DNA from: CANMXU01 sp052030545
Lineage (GTDB): Bacteria > Pseudomonadota > Gammaproteobacteria > Enterobacterales > Alteromonadaceae
Direction: 5' to 3'
Assembly: GCF_052030545.1 (NCBI RefSeq)
Contig: NZ_JBPDIH010000001.1
Span: 186,001 to 250,000 of the forward strand
DNA length: 64,000 bases
Shown here: in pieces, positions 36,234-46,126 of the stretch
How the letters are laid out: each line of letters starts with the position of its first letter
Numbering within the stretch: position 1 is the first letter of the stretch
Notes under the pieces: model-generated
Seen by the model: the letters and a program-made list of their open reading frames with translations, nothing else
Databases searched by the model: none
What the model was told of the DNA's origin: nothing
Made by a program: the position numbers and the translations under genes

Positions 36234-36265
36234 GCGCGCCTCTAATCAATGAGAAAATTCAATTT

Positions 36266-36748
36266 ATGGTTTGGATAGATTATGCCATTTTGGCAGTCAT
36301 TGGCATATCAACATTAATTAGTTTGATCCGTGGCTTTGTAAAAGAAGCAGTATCGTTAATTATATGGATCAGCGCATTTTTTGTTGCCAGTACATTTTAT
36401 GTAAACCTAGCCAGCTTTCTTACTAATATTTCAGATCAACTGCTGCGTAATGCTGCGGCAATTACTATTCTTTTTGTAACCACATTAATTTTGGGTGCGC
36501 TTGTTAACTATATTATTGGCCAATTGGTTAGTAAAACAGGCCTGTCTGGAACTGATCGTGTGCTAGGCTTAGCCTTTGGTGCATTAAGAGGTGTATTGGT
36601 GATCAGCGCGTTGCTGTTTTTTATGGATGCTTTTACTCCCGCGGCTCAAAGCTCTTGGTGGCAAGCATCGCAGTTAATACCTGAATTTACAGTAGTGGTA
36701 GAGTGGTTTTTTGAATACCTCAAAGAGTCATCGAGTTTTCTTACTTAA
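36266..36748 (+). CDS. cvpA: CvpA family membrane protein
   Basis: A 160-residue inner-membrane protein with four hydrophobic segments (about 3-20, 25-48, 62-85, 102-122). It starts [22 protein letters not shown] and has the family segment [13 protein letters not shown]. In E. coli CvpA was linked to colicin V production and lies directly before purF; the same 26-nt linkage is seen here. Its role appears to be in envelope integrity, not fully defined. Length fits the family (162 in E. coli). Confidence 0.93.
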   Translation: MVWIDYAILAVIGISTLISLIRGFVKEAVSLIIWISAFFVASTFYVNLASFLTNISDQLLRNAAAITILFVTTLILGALVNYIIGQLVSKTGLSGTDRVLGLAFGALRGVLVISALLFFMDAFTPAAQSSWWQASQLIPEFTVVVEWFFEYLKESSSFLT

Positions 36749-36774
36749 TTTAATATTCTCCGGAGAATAATTGC

Positions 36775-38292
36775 ATGTGTGGTATTGTTGGCATTGTTGG
36801 TAACTCGCCTGTTAGCCAGTATTTATATGATGGTTTGACTGTGCTTCAACATAGAGGGCAGGACGCTGCAGGTATTGTTACGATTAGTGATAATACTTTT
36901 AGAATGCGTAAAGCAAATGGGCTTGTGAAAGATGTTTTTCACACGCGTCACATGCTGCGTTTACAGGGTAACATTGGTATTGGCCATATTCGCTACCCAA
37001 CAGCAGGTAGTTCAAGCTCTTCAGAAGCTCAACCTTTTTATGCAAACTCTCCTTTTGGTATTTCTTTTGCTCACAATGGTAACTTAACCAATGCTGAAGA
37101 GTTAAAAGATTGGTTGTATAAAGAAGCGAGACGTCATGTAAACACAACGTCTGACTCTGAAATATTGATGAATATTTTAGCGCATGAATTGCAAACAACA
37201 GATAGCTTAGACCTAACGCCAGACGACATATTTAAAGCGATAAAAAACCTACACAAACGTGTTCGTGGCGCTTATGCGACTGTGGCGTTAATTATTGGTC
37301 ATGGCATGGTTGCGTTTCGCGATCCAAATGGGATTCGCCCGTTAGTTTTTGGTAAGCGTGAAACGGCAAAAGGTGTTGAGTACATGGTGGCATCAGAATC
37401 TGTAGCACTTGATGCTTGTGATTTTGAATTTGTTCGTGATGTGGCCCCAGGTGAAGCAATTTTCTTCACTGAAGATGGTCAATTGCATAGTTATCAATGT
37501 GCAGAAAATCCTAAATACAGCCCATGTATTTTTGAATTTGTTTATTTTGCCCGCCCAGATTCAACGATTGATAACATGTCGGTATACGCCTCTCGTGTAG
37601 AAATGGGAAATAAATTAGCGGCTAAAATCGCTGCTGATTGGGATGATATCGATATTGATGTTGTTATTCCAATTCCTGAAACTTCATGCGACATTGCGCT
37701 GCAAATTGCTAATCATTTAGACATCCCTTACCGCCAAGGCTTTGTCAAAAATCGTTATATTGGTCGCACGTTTATTATGCCAGGCCAAGAGCAACGTAAG
37801 AAATCTGTTCGTCAAAAGCTTAATGCCATTAGCGCTGAGTTTGCTGGCAAAAATGTGTTATTAGTTGATGACTCGATTGTGCGCGGTACTACCTCAGAGC
37901 AAATTATTGACATGGCTAGAGCGTCTGGTGCTAAGAAAGTTTACTTTGCTTCTGCAGCCCCAGAAATTCGTTTCCCGAATGTATATGGAATTGATATGCC
38001 AAGTGCAAATGAGCTAATTGCGCATGGTCGTGAGCTTGACGATATTGCTGACTTAATTGGCGCTGATAAATTAATATTCCAAACCATTGATGATTTAATT
38101 GCGGCTGTTCGTACAGGCAACCCAGATATTAAAACGTTTGAAACGTCAGTATTTAATGGTCAATATATTACCAACGATATTGATAATAGTTATTTAGAAA
38201 AGTTAGATGCTGCTCGCAATAACGAAACTAAAGAGAGCGGCGATAAAAATGCTGACTCGATTATTGATATGCACAATGAAGGTTCTGAATAA
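36775..38292 (+). CDS. purF: Amidophosphoribosyltransferase
   Basis: PurF commits PRPP to purine synthesis by forming phosphoribosylamine with glutamine nitrogen. The 505-residue protein starts MCGIVGIVG, where Cys2 becomes the N-terminal nucleophile after Met removal (by Map, also encoded here). The glutaminase domain (about 2-235) includes HNGNLTN; the phosphoribosyltransferase domain has the PRPP motif [14 protein letters not shown] (about 361-374). Length equals E. coli PurF (505). CGGAG upstream gives a good ribosome binding site. The acidic C-terminal tail is non-conserved. Confidence 0.97.
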   Translation: MCGIVGIVGNSPVSQYLYDGLTVLQHRGQDAAGIVTISDNTFRMRKANGLVKDVFHTRHMLRLQGNIGIGHIRYPTAGSSSSSEAQPFYANSPFGISFAHNGNLTNAEELKDWLYKEARRHVNTTSDSEILMNILAHELQTTDSLDLTPDDIFKAIKNLHKRVRGAYATVALIIGHGMVAFRDPNGIRPLVFGKRETAKGVEYMVASESVALDACDFEFVRDVAPGEAIFFTEDGQLHSYQCAENPKYSPCIFEFVYFARPDSTIDNMSVYASRVEMGNKLAAKIAADWDDIDIDVVIPIPETSCDIALQIANHLDIPYRQGFVKNRYIGRTFIMPGQEQRKKSVRQKLNAISAEFAGKNVLLVDDSIVRGTTSEQIIDMARASGAKKVYFASAAPEIRFPNVYGIDMPSANELIAHGRELDDIADLIGADKLIFQTIDDLIAAVRTGNPDIKTFETSVFNGQYITNDIDNSYLEKLDAARNNETKESGDKNADSIIDMHNEGSE

Positions 38293-38323
38293 GCAGTAGC
38301 TTATGTAACGACATTCAAATAAT

Positions 38324-38353
38324 AAAGGCGCCATTTGGCGCCTTTAGTTTTTT
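38324..38353. terminator. Terminator between purF and the Yip1 gene
   Basis: AAAGGCGCC (38324-38332) and GGCGCCTTT (38337-38345) form a 9-bp GC-rich stem with a 4-nt loop. AGTTTTTTT follows on the plus strand and an A/T run on the other side, so it can serve both convergent genes. Confidence 0.85.
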
Positions 38354-38364
38354 TAGATTACGTA

Positions 38365-38964
38365 TTAAGAAATATACTCAGCACCAAATCCCATACCAAG
38401 TAAAATTGCACTTACCGCCATGAGTGACACTAACATGACGAGACCACAAGTGACCACCGAGCTTGAGTAAATAAAGCCTTTTTCTTCTGGAATGTTCATC
38501 ATAATAGGTACGCCTGAATACAGTAAGTATACAGAGTAAACTAGTGCAGCTAAGCCGGCCATTGCGACAAACCAAAGAACAGGAAATAATGCCGTTATAC
38601 CAACCATTAATAAAGGTGTTGCAGTATATGTGGCCAATTCAAGTGATTGTGTGAAATCCGGTTGTGAGTCAAACGTTTTTGCCATCCACTGAATGAGAAC
38701 AGCTAATGCAAAAACACCGCCGACAATGCCGATATACATGGCAGTTGCCATTATCATTGCGCTTGAATTCGTGAGTTTAATTAATTCTCCAGCGCCAATT
38801 TGCCAACCGATATGTGCTGCTGAAAAGTAACTACAAACAGCAGGTATCAAAGCCACTATTAATATATGCGTTAAACTGTAAACCAAACTTTCGTGACGTT
38901 TTTCGATGGTTTGCCACTCTTCTTTAGGGTGTGCATATAGTCCCCAAATATGATTTAGTATCAT
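38365..38964 (-). CDS. Yip1 family membrane protein
   Basis: A 199-residue protein with about five hydrophobic segments (about 28-48, 68-92, 108-128, 130-150, 170-192). The N-terminus HIWGLYAHPKEEWQTIEKRHES is typical of bacterial Yip1-domain proteins, where the W-x-x-I segment precedes the first membrane helix. These are inner-membrane proteins of unknown role. It is alone, convergent with purF. Nothing else in the neighbourhood suggests its partner. Confidence 0.82.
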   Translation of the reverse strand: MILNHIWGLYAHPKEEWQTIEKRHESLVYSLTHILIVALIPAVCSYFSAAHIGWQIGAGELIKLTNSSAMIMATAMYIGIVGGVFALAVLIQWMAKTFDSQPDFTQSLELATYTATPLLMVGITALFPVLWFVAMAGLAALVYSVYLLYSGVPIMMNIPEEKGFIYSSSVVTCGLVMLVSLMAVSAILLGMGFGAEYIS

Positions 38965-39224
38965 AATAATCGTCCTCTCTTGATCCCAAACATAAAATCG
39001 CGCTTGTTATTTAAGTTATTATTGTTGATTTACGGCACTATTTTTATATGCCGATAGTTTATTTATGAGAGAAGTTGAAGCTTGCGTCAAGCATTGAGTG
39101 ACAAAATAGTGTAAAAAATATTCAAATAAATTTAAGTAATTGTAATTATTTCGACTGTTTATTTTGTTAACTATTTGATTTTTATTTTTATTTTGTTGTG
39201 TATTTTGCTTTTTAATACAAAATA

Positions 39225-39506
39225 CTAGCAAACCTTAATTCTAATAATATTCATCACTTCCATATCAAACCCTGCCACAGTTTCAACTGTAGGATAATAG
39301 GTAATATTGACTCGTTGCCCCGTAAGCGACTTATATTGCTTTTTTCGTTTATATTTAAACGCAACATCAATACCTTCAAGCATGATGGTATTAATTACCC
39401 ATTCATTATCTTCACGTTGTACATGTGAGGTGACTTTAATATCTTCGGTGTGGGTGAGCTGTTTATGTTTGTCGAGCAATTTATCAACGGGAGCATTTTT
39501 TTTCAT
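39225..39506 (-). CDS. Hypothetical protein, 93 residues
   Basis: I do not recognise this family. The likely product starts MKKNAPVDKLLDKHKQL at 39506; an upstream in-frame ATG at 39593 would add a Leu/Ile/Lys-rich segment that looks non-coding. The protein is basic, without a signal peptide, and has alternating strand-like stretches (IKVTSHVQREDNEWVINTIML, split: IKVTSHVQRE, WVINTIML) and a Tyr-rich turn. It may be a small beta-rich cytoplasmic protein. It stands alone between the Yip1 gene and miaE in an AT-rich spacer; codon use is similar to its neighbours. Kept as probable gene. Confidence 0.6.
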   Translation of the reverse strand: MKKNAPVDKLLDKHKQLTHTEDIKVTSHVQREDNEWVINTIMLEGIDVAFKYKRKKQYKSLTGQRVNITYYPTVETVAGFDMEVMNIIRIKVC

Positions 39507-39738
39507 AAAAATTCTTTTATCAATAGTTGAGCTAATTAGTATCTCAGGCTTTATTGTTTTTAAACAGTTTTTTAAAATGAAAAAAAATAACATTAGCAGT
39601 GCTTTTACTAAAACTAAACGGCTAATGCTAAAGTCGCCACAACCTTAATAAGGTTTTGTTGCAAATAATCAACGTACTCATAATATTGCTATGTTAAAAT
39701 TTATGAAAAGCTAAGTTTACCAAGAAGATAGCGTATTA

Positions 39739-40503
39739 ATGTCCACTCACCAATTATTATCACCCATACTGTCATTTCTTAAGTGCGAAACACCCCAAGC
39801 TTGGCTTGATGAAGCATCTAAAACTGATAATTTAGATATCGTATTAATCGATCATTTAATTTGTGAATTAAAAGCCGCCCAATCGGCGATGTTCTTAATA
39901 CGTAAATATGCAGTTGATAAAGAAAGCGGCGATGCGCTGTTAGCATGGCTTAAGCCTTTTGAAACGCTGATATATAAGCGAGAAGGGGACTGGCGCACCT
40001 TGCCTGATAAAAATAAGTTAACTAAGTCAGTTATTCCTAAATCTAACTCGCCTTATGGCCAAGATCTTATCGATAAAATGGTTTTACTTATTAAGGAAGA
40101 GCTACATCACTTTTATCAAGTACTTGAAATGATGCATGACTATGACATTGAGTACAGAAGTATTACCCCTTGTCGTTACGCCAAAGGCTTACTGAGACAT
40201 GTTAAAACCTTTGAACCTGATGCAATGATTGATAAGTTAATTATAGGTGCATATATCGAAGCTCGTTCGTGCGAACGTTTTGCCAAACTTGCACCTCATG
40301 TCGATAAGAAGCTCGGTGACTTTTATGTATCCTTGCTGCGTTCTGAAGCGCGTCATTATCAAGATTATTTAACGTTAGCTGAACAAATCGCTGGCAAGGA
40401 TATTTCTGAAAGGGTTATGTTTTTCGGTGAACGGGAAGCAGAATTAATATTGACCAGCGACAGCGACTTTAAGTTTCATAGTGGAGTGCCAGCACTAGTA
40501 TAA
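39739..40503 (+). CDS. miaE: tRNA-(ms2io6A37) hydroxylase MiaE
   Basis: MiaE hydroxylates the isopentenyl group of ms2i6A at position 37 of tRNAs reading U-starting codons; it is a non-haem di-iron monooxygenase. The 254-residue protein is a ferritin-like four-helix bundle with ligands visible in HLICELKAAQSA, IKEELHHFYQVLEM (E-x-x-H), AYIEARSCERF and LRSEARHYQDYL (E-x-x-H). Length fits Salmonella MiaE (270). It is convergent with the diguanylate cyclase gene. Upstream genes miaA and miaB are outside the window. Confidence 0.93.
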   Translation: MSTHQLLSPILSFLKCETPQAWLDEASKTDNLDIVLIDHLICELKAAQSAMFLIRKYAVDKESGDALLAWLKPFETLIYKREGDWRTLPDKNKLTKSVIPKSNSPYGQDLIDKMVLLIKEELHHFYQVLEMMHDYDIEYRSITPCRYAKGLLRHVKTFEPDAMIDKLIIGAYIEARSCERFAKLAPHVDKKLGDFYVSLLRSEARHYQDYLTLAEQIAGKDISERVMFFGEREAELILTSDSDFKFHSGVPALV

Positions 40504-40519
40504 GCGCTGAAAATAGTTA

Positions 40520-40552
40520 ACTTGGTAAGAATTATCTCAAAACTTACCAAGT
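40520..40552. terminator. Hairpin between convergent miaE and GGDEF genes
   Basis: ACTTGGTAAG (40520-40529) pairs with CTTACCAAGT (40543-40552), a perfect 10-bp stem with a 13-nt loop. It lies between two stop codons, but the T-run is weak on both sides, so efficiency is uncertain. Confidence 0.5.
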
Positions 40553-40557
40553 ATAAA

Positions 40558-41574
40558 TTAAGCCATTATTTTATCGGCAAGAACGCAGCAATTTCGGCCT
40601 GAATTTTTTGCGCGATAAAGTGCTTTATCAGAACGCTTAAACAGCGATAGCCAGTCGTTGTCATCTTCTAATTCAGCAACACCAATAGACACTGAAATTG
40701 GTGGTAAAGACGTACTTGTTTGTTTTTGAACTAGTTTTAGTTTGCCAACAGCATTGCGGATTTTTTCGGCAAAATAATGGGCTTTATCAATTGATTTATG
40801 TGCCATCACCACTAAAAACTCTTCACCACCGTAGCGAACAGCGATATCTTCGCTGTCTATATTATTTTCAATAATCTTGGCGACATGTTGAATAACTTTA
40901 TCTCCGATAAAGTGCCCGAAGTTGTCGTTAACCTTTTTAAAGTGGTCAATATCAATAATTAAAGAAGAATGAACATCAGTAAGTTTAAGCTCTTTAAGTT
41001 TCTGCTCGCAACCTCGACGATTAAACAGCCCAGTAAGTGTATCAATATTTGCTTCTTGTTTTGATTGCTCAAGCTGGTTACGCAAGCTGTTCACTTCATC
41101 AGAAGTTTTATTTAATTGATCCGTTAATACTTTGCGTTGCTGTTGTGAGTCGTTAACTGATTTCACCAAAAAATTCACTACGCTATGTAATGATTTATGC
41201 TGGCTCATTTTAGCGAGTGCTTTATCAACTTTTTCTAAGTCAAATAATGCTTCTTGCTCGTTTTCAACTTGTGTATTAATGCTGGCAAGGGTCATTTTTA
41301 ACGTGCTTTCAAAAGGCGCTAAGACATTTTTTTCTAGACTACTGCTGTTTGAAATATATTCGCTAAAAAGTGATTCAAGAAAAAACGCATCAATTTGCGT
41401 ACTGTCTTTAATGGCTTTATCTAAAGCACTGCTTAGCTCTGAATTTTGTTGTGAATAGTACAAATAAAGTACAGAGAAATTTATCGGAGTTGGGGCAATA
41501 GCTCTTTTTTCTAAAAATGACTGAGCTTTAAAAGATAATTGAGTAGCTTGTTGAAAGTTATCATCAGTAACCAT
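40558..41574 (-). CDS. GGDEF domain diguanylate cyclase
   Basis: A protein of about 338 residues that should make cyclic di-GMP. The N-terminal half (about 1-165) is helical, ending in a coiled coil that leads into the catalytic domain. The GGDEF domain (about 175-335) has the active-site motif RYGGEEFLVV and the substrate-binding IDIDHFKKVNDNFGH. No RxxD inhibitory site precedes GGEEF, so product inhibition is unlikely. There is no membrane segment. The ATG at 41574 is preferred over 41592, since GGAGAA stands 5-10 nt before it. It should feed the motility/biofilm switch; the input signal is unknown. Confidence 0.88.
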   Translation of the reverse strand: MVTDDNFQQATQLSFKAQSFLEKRAIAPTPINFSVLYLYYSQQNSELSSALDKAIKDSTQIDAFFLESLFSEYISNSSSLEKNVLAPFESTLKMTLASINTQVENEQEALFDLEKVDKALAKMSQHKSLHSVVNFLVKSVNDSQQQRKVLTDQLNKTSDEVNSLRNQLEQSKQEANIDTLTGLFNRRGCEQKLKELKLTDVHSSLIIDIDHFKKVNDNFGHFIGDKVIQHVAKIIENNIDSEDIAVRYGGEEFLVVMAHKSIDKAHYFAEKIRNAVGKLKLVQKQTSTSLPPISVSIGVAELEDDNDWLSLFKRSDKALYRAKNSGRNCCVLADKIMA

Positions 41575-41592
41575 CAGGTTCTCCAAACGCAT

Positions 41593-41896
41593 TCTAAGAT
41601 AAAGATAGATAAACCGATTATTTACCTTGTTCCAAAACTTTGAATACTTAGCTATTATTTTTATTTAAAATGGCTGTATGCGCCTATTTTAACAGCAAAG
41701 CGCGATGATAAACAATGTAAATATTATGTTAAAATTGGTTTTTTTAAGCTCTTTTTGATTCAAGTGTAACGAGAGACTTTAATTAACGCGTTTGTATTTA
41801 AAACACCTTAGTAAGTTTCTTGAAATTCGACAATTATTTTTAGAAGCTTGTTTGATTTCATCTGATAACGTTATAGGGATGAACGGCAAAATGTAA
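41593..41896. other. Spacer upstream of the GGDEF gene
   Basis: About 300 bp of AT-rich DNA between the GGDEF gene start and the lpxH terminator. It must hold the GGDEF promoter on the minus strand. I see no ORF, RNA gene or strong palindrome apart from T-rich stretches near 41741-41755. Confidence 0.4.
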
Positions 41897-41912
41897 GGGA
41901 GCACAGGCTCCC
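41897..41912 (-). terminator. Terminator-like hairpin after lpxH
   Basis: GGGAGC-ACAG-GCTCCC is a 6-bp GC-rich stem with a 4-nt loop. On the minus strand it lies about 70 nt after the lpxH stop and is followed by TTACATTTTG, a weak T-run. Confidence 0.5.
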
Positions 41913-41945
41913 AATTTTACCATTGAAAATTCATGGAACTTAGTT

Positions 41946-41987
41946 GATGTTAGTTAGTCAATGTTACTTAGCTGATGTTACTTAGTT
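41946..41987. repeat. Three 14-bp tandem repeats overlapping the lpxH stop
   Basis: Units GATGTTAGTTAGTC, AATGTTACTTAGCT and GATGTTACTTAGTT run head to tail from 41946. The third contains the lpxH stop codon (41982-41984, TAA on the minus strand). Confidence 0.85.
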
Positions 41988-42734
41988 TTGTTGAAAAGGT
42001 TGAGTTAACAACTCAATGCTATTGGGGCTTACTTTTAGCCAAGCACCTTGCTCGTACCAGTCACCCAATACAATGCGCTCTGCTGCGGCATTATTGGCTT
42101 CAATGGCATGGCGGTTCGGACGGTGTGTATGGCCATGAATTAGCAGCTGCGATTGAAATTGTTCTAGGCATAAAATCACTTCGTCGTCAGTAACATCCAT
42201 AATATCTTGCGATTTCATCGCGGTAGCTGATGCGCTGCGTTTTCGATAATCAGCGGCAATTTTGCGTCGTACAAACAATGGCAAACTTTTGATCATGGCT
42301 TGCCACCACCAGCTGCGCGATTTTTTGCGAAATGCTTGGTAAGCCACGTCGCGAGTACAAAGTGTGTCGCCATGCATAATTACCGCTTTTTGCCCGTATA
42401 AATCTATTTCTGAAATTTCAGGTAGTAATTCCATGCCAGATTTTTTCGCATAACGCTTACCGAGCAGAAAGTCTCGATTACCATGCACGAAATAAACAGG
42501 CGTGCCAGTTGTGCTTAGGGTTTTGATTGCATTTGCAATATCAATCACAAATGTGCTGTCGTCATCATCACCAATCCAGCTTTCAAACAAGTCGCCTAAA
42601 ATATAAAGCTTGTCGGCATCAGGGGCTTGGTTTTCAAGAAAAGATATAAAACAGGCCGTGATATCCGGCCTGTTTGGTGCTAAATGTAAGTCAGCGATAA
42701 AATAGGTCACTGACTTAGAAGCGATATTAGTCAT
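41982..42734 (-). CDS. lpxH: UDP-2,3-diacylglucosamine diphosphatase
   Basis: LpxH hydrolyses UDP-2,3-diacylglucosamine to lipid X in lipid A synthesis. The 250-residue protein is a calcineurin-like metallophosphoesterase with the metal ligands in FIADLHLAPNRPD, LGDLFESWIGDDD, VHGNRDFLLG, IMHGDTLC and LIHGHTHRPN. Length fits E. coli LpxH (240). It follows ppiB by 6 nt on the minus strand, as in E. coli, forming a ppiB-lpxH operon. The C-terminal residues and stop codon lie inside a 14-bp tandem repeat. Confidence 0.95.
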   Translation of the reverse strand: MTNIASKSVTYFIADLHLAPNRPDITACFISFLENQAPDADKLYILGDLFESWIGDDDDSTFVIDIANAIKTLSTTGTPVYFVHGNRDFLLGKRYAKKSGMELLPEISEIDLYGQKAVIMHGDTLCTRDVAYQAFRKKSRSWWWQAMIKSLPLFVRRKIAADYRKRSASATAMKSQDIMDVTDDEVILCLEQFQSQLLIHGHTHRPNRHAIEANNAAAERIVLGDWYEQGAWLKVSPNSIELLTQPFQQN

Positions 42735-42740
42735 AAAAAT

Positions 42741-43232
42741 TTAAACGACAGTAGCCGACTCAACTAAAATTTCATCTTTTGGTACATCGTCATGGAAGCC
42801 CATACGACCAGTATCAACAAGCGCCATTTTGTCAACTATGTCTAAACCTTCAACCACTTCACCAAATACGCAGTAACCCCAACCTTGAGTCGACTCGTTT
42901 TGAAAGTCTAAAAAGTTATTATCAACTAAGTTAATGAAAAACTGTGCTGACGCTGAATGAGGGTCTTGAGTACGCGCCATGGCTAACGTACCACGTTTGT
43001 TGCTTAAACCATTGTTTGCTTCATTTTTAATGCTAGCACGGGTTTCTTTTTCATCTAAGCCTGGTGCAAAACCACCGCCTTGTACCATAAAACCTTTAAT
43101 TACACGGTGAAAAACAGTGCCGTTGTAAAAGCCGTCTTCCACGTATTGTTGAAAGTTTTTTGCAGTAACAGGTGCGTTGTCAAAATCTAACTCAATTTTC
43201 ACATCGCCAAGGGTTGTTTTAAAAAGGATCAT
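42741..43232 (-). CDS. ppiB: Peptidyl-prolyl cis-trans isomerase B (cyclophilin)
   Basis: A cytoplasmic cyclophilin of 163 residues (E. coli PpiB 164). Motifs: [32 protein letters not shown] with the catalytic Arg in FHRVI, then [13 protein letters not shown] and [11 protein letters not shown]. No signal peptide, so it is PpiB and not periplasmic PpiA. It leads the ppiB-lpxH operon and is divergent from cysS, the same arrangement as in E. coli (cysS-ppiB-lpxH). Confidence 0.96.
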   Translation of the reverse strand: MILFKTTLGDVKIELDFDNAPVTAKNFQQYVEDGFYNGTVFHRVIKGFMVQGGGFAPGLDEKETRASIKNEANNGLSNKRGTLAMARTQDPHSASAQFFINLVDNNFLDFQNESTQGWGYCVFGEVVEGLDIVDKMALVDTGRMGFHDDVPKDEILVESATVV

Positions 43233-43377
43233 GATATTTTCTCGTCATTTTGTCTGTAATCGCTAAATTGTAACTTAACTCCTGCGCTTGTGGTACAAAA
43301 TAGATGAAACGATAAGTGATTTTTTCTATTCGTCGTAATGACCCATGCGCATTGTTCAGGTACAATTGCAAAAAATT

Positions 43378-43397
43378 ATCCCCACAAGGGGATTTTT
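43378..43397 (+). terminator. Hairpin with T-run in the cysS leader (possible attenuator)
   Basis: ATCCCC (43378-43383) and GGGGAT (43388-43393) enclose ACAA, followed by TTTT. It has the form of a short intrinsic terminator, yet lies 30 nt before the cysS start and far from the end of any upstream plus-strand gene. Confidence 0.45.
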
Positions 43398-43427
43398 CGT
43401 CTTAACTATCAGGAAATGAACACTCTT

Positions 43428-44813
43428 ATGTTACAAATTTACAATACCTTAACTCGGAAAAAAGAAGTCTTTAAACCAATTTCTGCGGGCAAAGTAGGTT
43501 TGTATGTTTGTGGCTGTACTGTTTACGACTTATGCCATATTGGTCATGCACGTACGTATATTAGTTTTGATAACATTAACCGTTACCTGCGCTTTTCAGG
43601 TTATGAGGTTAATTATGTGCGTAACATTACTGATGTTGACGATAAAATTATTAAGCGCGCCATTGAAAACAATGAATTACCTGAGCAATTAACTGAGCGC
43701 ACTATTGCTGATATGCATCAAGACTTTGATGCTTTAAACATGAAGCGCCCAGATATTGAACCACGTGTAACTACGCATATGGCTGAAATTATTGCGATGA
43801 TCGAAACCTTAGTGGCTAAAGAGCATGCTTATGTCGCATCAAGCGGTGACGTTTTATTTGATGTTTCAAGTTACGAGCAATATGGCAAATTAAGTGGTCA
43901 AAACCTAGAGCAATTGCAATCTGGCTCGCGCGTTGATATTGACGAAAGTAAAAAGAATCCGTTAGATTTTGTTTTATGGAAATCAGCTAAGCCAGAAGAG
44001 CCAAGTTGGTCTTCTCCTTGGGGCGAAGGTCGTCCGGGCTGGCATATTGAATGTTCAGCGATGAACGCCAAAGAGCTTGGTCATCATTTTGATATTCATG
44101 GCGGTGGCTCAGACTTGCAGTTTCCTCATCATGAAAATGAAGTCGCGCAAAGTTGCTGTGCCCTTGATACGCCGTATGTTAATTACTGGATGCATACCGG
44201 TATGGTGCAAATTGACCAAGAAAAAATGTCAAAGTCGCTGAATAATTTTTTCACGATTCGTGAAGTGTTGGCAAAGTATGACGCTGAAACGACGCGCTTT
44301 TTCTTAACCTCAGGTCAATATCGTAGCCAGCTTAACTACTCGGTTGATAACTTAGAGCAGGCGAGGGCATCGTTAGAGCGTATTTACACTGCTTTACGTG
44401 ATATAGACTTACCTGAGGTTATCGAGCTTGATAAACAAAACCCGTACGTGGTTGAGTTTTGTAAAGCGATGGATGATGACTTTAATACGCCATTGGCGTT
44501 ATCGGTATTTTTCGAAATTGCTAAAGAGCTTAATGTTGCTAAACAAGAAAACCGTGACAACATCATTGAACTTGCGTCAACCTTAAAAGGTTTAGGTGCA
44601 TTACTAGGATTATTGCAGTTAGATCCTGCAGCCTTTTTACAAGGTGAAGGCAGTGACGACGAAGTCGCCGAAATTGAAGCGTTAATTAAGCAGCGTAACG
44701 ATGCTCGCGCTAATAAAGACTGGGCAATGGCAGATGACGCGCGTGATAAACTTAAAGCAATGAATATTATTCTTGAAGACAGCGCCGGCAAAACCACGTG
44801 GCGTAAAGGTTAA
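43428..44813 (+). CDS. cysS: Cysteinyl-tRNA synthetase
   Basis: Class I synthetase charging tRNA-Cys. The 461-residue protein (E. coli 461) starts [15 protein letters not shown] and has a zinc-binding Cys in VCGCTVYD, the HIGH motif CHIGHART (about 36-43), the GWHIECSAM zinc segment, and the KMSKS motif [11 protein letters not shown] (about 265-275). The ATG at 43428 fits the family; an in-frame ATG at 43416 is very close and upstream ones add unconserved residues. A terminator-like hairpin in the leader hints at attenuation. It is divergent from ppiB. Confidence 0.96.
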   Translation: MLQIYNTLTRKKEVFKPISAGKVGLYVCGCTVYDLCHIGHARTYISFDNINRYLRFSGYEVNYVRNITDVDDKIIKRAIENNELPEQLTERTIADMHQDFDALNMKRPDIEPRVTTHMAEIIAMIETLVAKEHAYVASSGDVLFDVSSYEQYGKLSGQNLEQLQSGSRVDIDESKKNPLDFVLWKSAKPEEPSWSSPWGEGRPGWHIECSAMNAKELGHHFDIHGGGSDLQFPHHENEVAQSCCALDTPYVNYWMHTGMVQIDQEKMSKSLNNFFTIREVLAKYDAETTRFFLTSGQYRSQLNYSVDNLEQARASLERIYTALRDIDLPEVIELDKQNPYVVEFCKAMDDDFNTPLALSVFFEIAKELNVAKQENRDNIIELASTLKGLGALLGLLQLDPAAFLQGEGSDDEVAEIEALIKQRNDARANKDWAMADDARDKLKAMNIILEDSAGKTTWRKG

Positions 44814-44900
44814 TCACACTCGGCTTTTTATTAGCTTGTTTTAATTAAACAGCAAGTTAAATAAACAAGTGATATAAGCAATAAAAAACTAAGAAAAACA

Positions 44901-44932
44901 AAAGGGGCTAAGTTTTCACTTAGCCCCTTTTT
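44901..44932. terminator. Bidirectional terminator between cysS and folD
   Basis: AAAGGGGCTAAGT (44901-44913) and ACTTAGCCCCTTT (44918-44930) form a perfect 13-bp stem with TTTC loop, T-run after and A-run before. It serves both convergent genes. Confidence 0.92.
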
Positions 44933-44972
44933 CGTATCTATTACAATATTATCTGAGAATTTGAAAGCTCAG

Positions 44973-45830
44973 TTATTTTGCGCCAAATTGCTCGCAGGCA
45001 ATTAAGGTATTTTCAATTAAGCTTGCAACCGTCATTGGGCCAACGCCACCAGGTACCGGAGTAATAAAGCTCGCTTTATCTTTTGCAACATCAAACTCCA
45101 CATCTCCCACTAATTTACCCGTATCTAAACGGTTAATGCCAACATCGATGACAATTGCGCCAGGCTTAATCCAGTCACCCGGAATAAATGCAGGCTTGCC
45201 AACGGCAACGACTATTAAATCTGCTGCACGTACTTTACCTTCTAAGTCTTTAGTAAAGCGATGGGTAGTGGTTATCGTACAACCGGCTAATAAAAGCTCT
45301 AACGTCATTGGACGACCAACAATATTTGAAGCGCCAACGACTAATGCGTCTAATCCGTGCGTTTTTACGCCAGTTGATTCAATTAAGGTCATAATGCCTT
45401 TAGGTGTACAAGGACGTAAACCCGGCTGACGAAGCGCCAGTTTACCAACATTTGATGGGTGGAAACCGTCAACATCTTTATTCGGGTTGATATGCTCAAT
45501 CACTAGATTGGCATCTAAACCTTCCGGTAAAGGCAGTTGCACTAAAATACCGTCAATTGAATCATCATGATTTAACTCATGAACAAGCGCTAATAATTCA
45601 GCTTCAGAGGTTGATGCTGGTAAATCGTATGAGCGAGAAACAAAACCGACTTCTTCACAAGCTCGGCGTTTACTGCCTACGTATACTTCAGATGCTGGAT
45701 CTGAACCGACTAAAATGACTGCCAATCCAGGAGCTCTTAACCCTTGTGCTAAGCGTTGCGATACTTTTTCTTTTACAGAAAGGCGAAGTTGTTCGGCAAT
45801 TTGTTTGCCATCTATTAATGTTGCTGTCAT
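44973..45830 (-). CDS. folD: Methylenetetrahydrofolate dehydrogenase / cyclohydrolase
   Basis: FolD interconverts methylene-, methenyl- and formyl-tetrahydrofolate with NADP. The 285-residue protein (E. coli 288) has [22 protein letters not shown] with the catalytic Lys, QLPLPEGLD, the NADP site [12 protein letters not shown] (about 164-175) and the end [15 protein letters not shown]. The ATG at 45830 ([15 protein letters not shown]) is the usual start; the in-frame ATG at 45881 adds an implausible 17-residue extension. It is convergent with cysS, as in several gammaproteobacteria. Confidence 0.96.
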   Translation of the reverse strand: MTATLIDGKQIAEQLRLSVKEKVSQRLAQGLRAPGLAVILVGSDPASEVYVGSKRRACEEVGFVSRSYDLPASTSEAELLALVHELNHDDSIDGILVQLPLPEGLDANLVIEHINPNKDVDGFHPSNVGKLALRQPGLRPCTPKGIMTLIESTGVKTHGLDALVVGASNIVGRPMTLELLLAGCTITTTHRFTKDLEGKVRAADLIVVAVGKPAFIPGDWIKPGAIVIDVGINRLDTGKLVGDVEFDVAKDKASFITPVPGGVGPMTVASLIENTLIACEQFGAK

Positions 45831-46057
45831 AACCACTTTAAATTGAAGATAAAAAACGCACACATTTTGACATAGATTCACTATAAGGTGTAGATGTATG
45901 TGAATATGTTTAACATTAAATCTTTATAAGTAATATTTGAATAAATATCTATTTCTCGATTTGATAACGAATAATAGGTATTTTTTGGAGATATCTGGTG
46001 ATAATTGAGCAGTTTGCTGTAAAAGTGAGCGAACGAATATTTTTTTTAAAAAAGTGT

Positions 46058-46086
46058 TTGACGCGCATCAGGCAAGTCGGTAATAT
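46058..46086 (+). promoter_or_regulatory. Promoter of the tRNA gene cluster
   Basis: TTGACG (46058-46063) and TAATAT (46081-46086) are 17 nt apart. An A/T-rich block (46039-46053) upstream resembles an UP element, and the discriminator CCGCCCCCG is very GC-rich, the mark of stringently controlled stable-RNA promoters. Confidence 0.8.
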
Positions 46087-46126
46087 CCGCCCCCGTTGAA
46101 AGCAAGTAAGCTTTTAGCAAAAATGT

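Noticed and set aside
36180..36265. PurR operator before cvpA-purF
   Set aside because: The gap holds AGCGAAAACCGCAT-like sequence but not the PurR palindrome with its central CG; the match is too poor to report as a site.
39019..39231. 70-codon minus-strand ORF between the Yip1 and hypothetical genes
   Set aside because: Its composition (Asn, Lys, Tyr, Ile) mirrors the AT-rich spacer, and there is no ribosome binding site.
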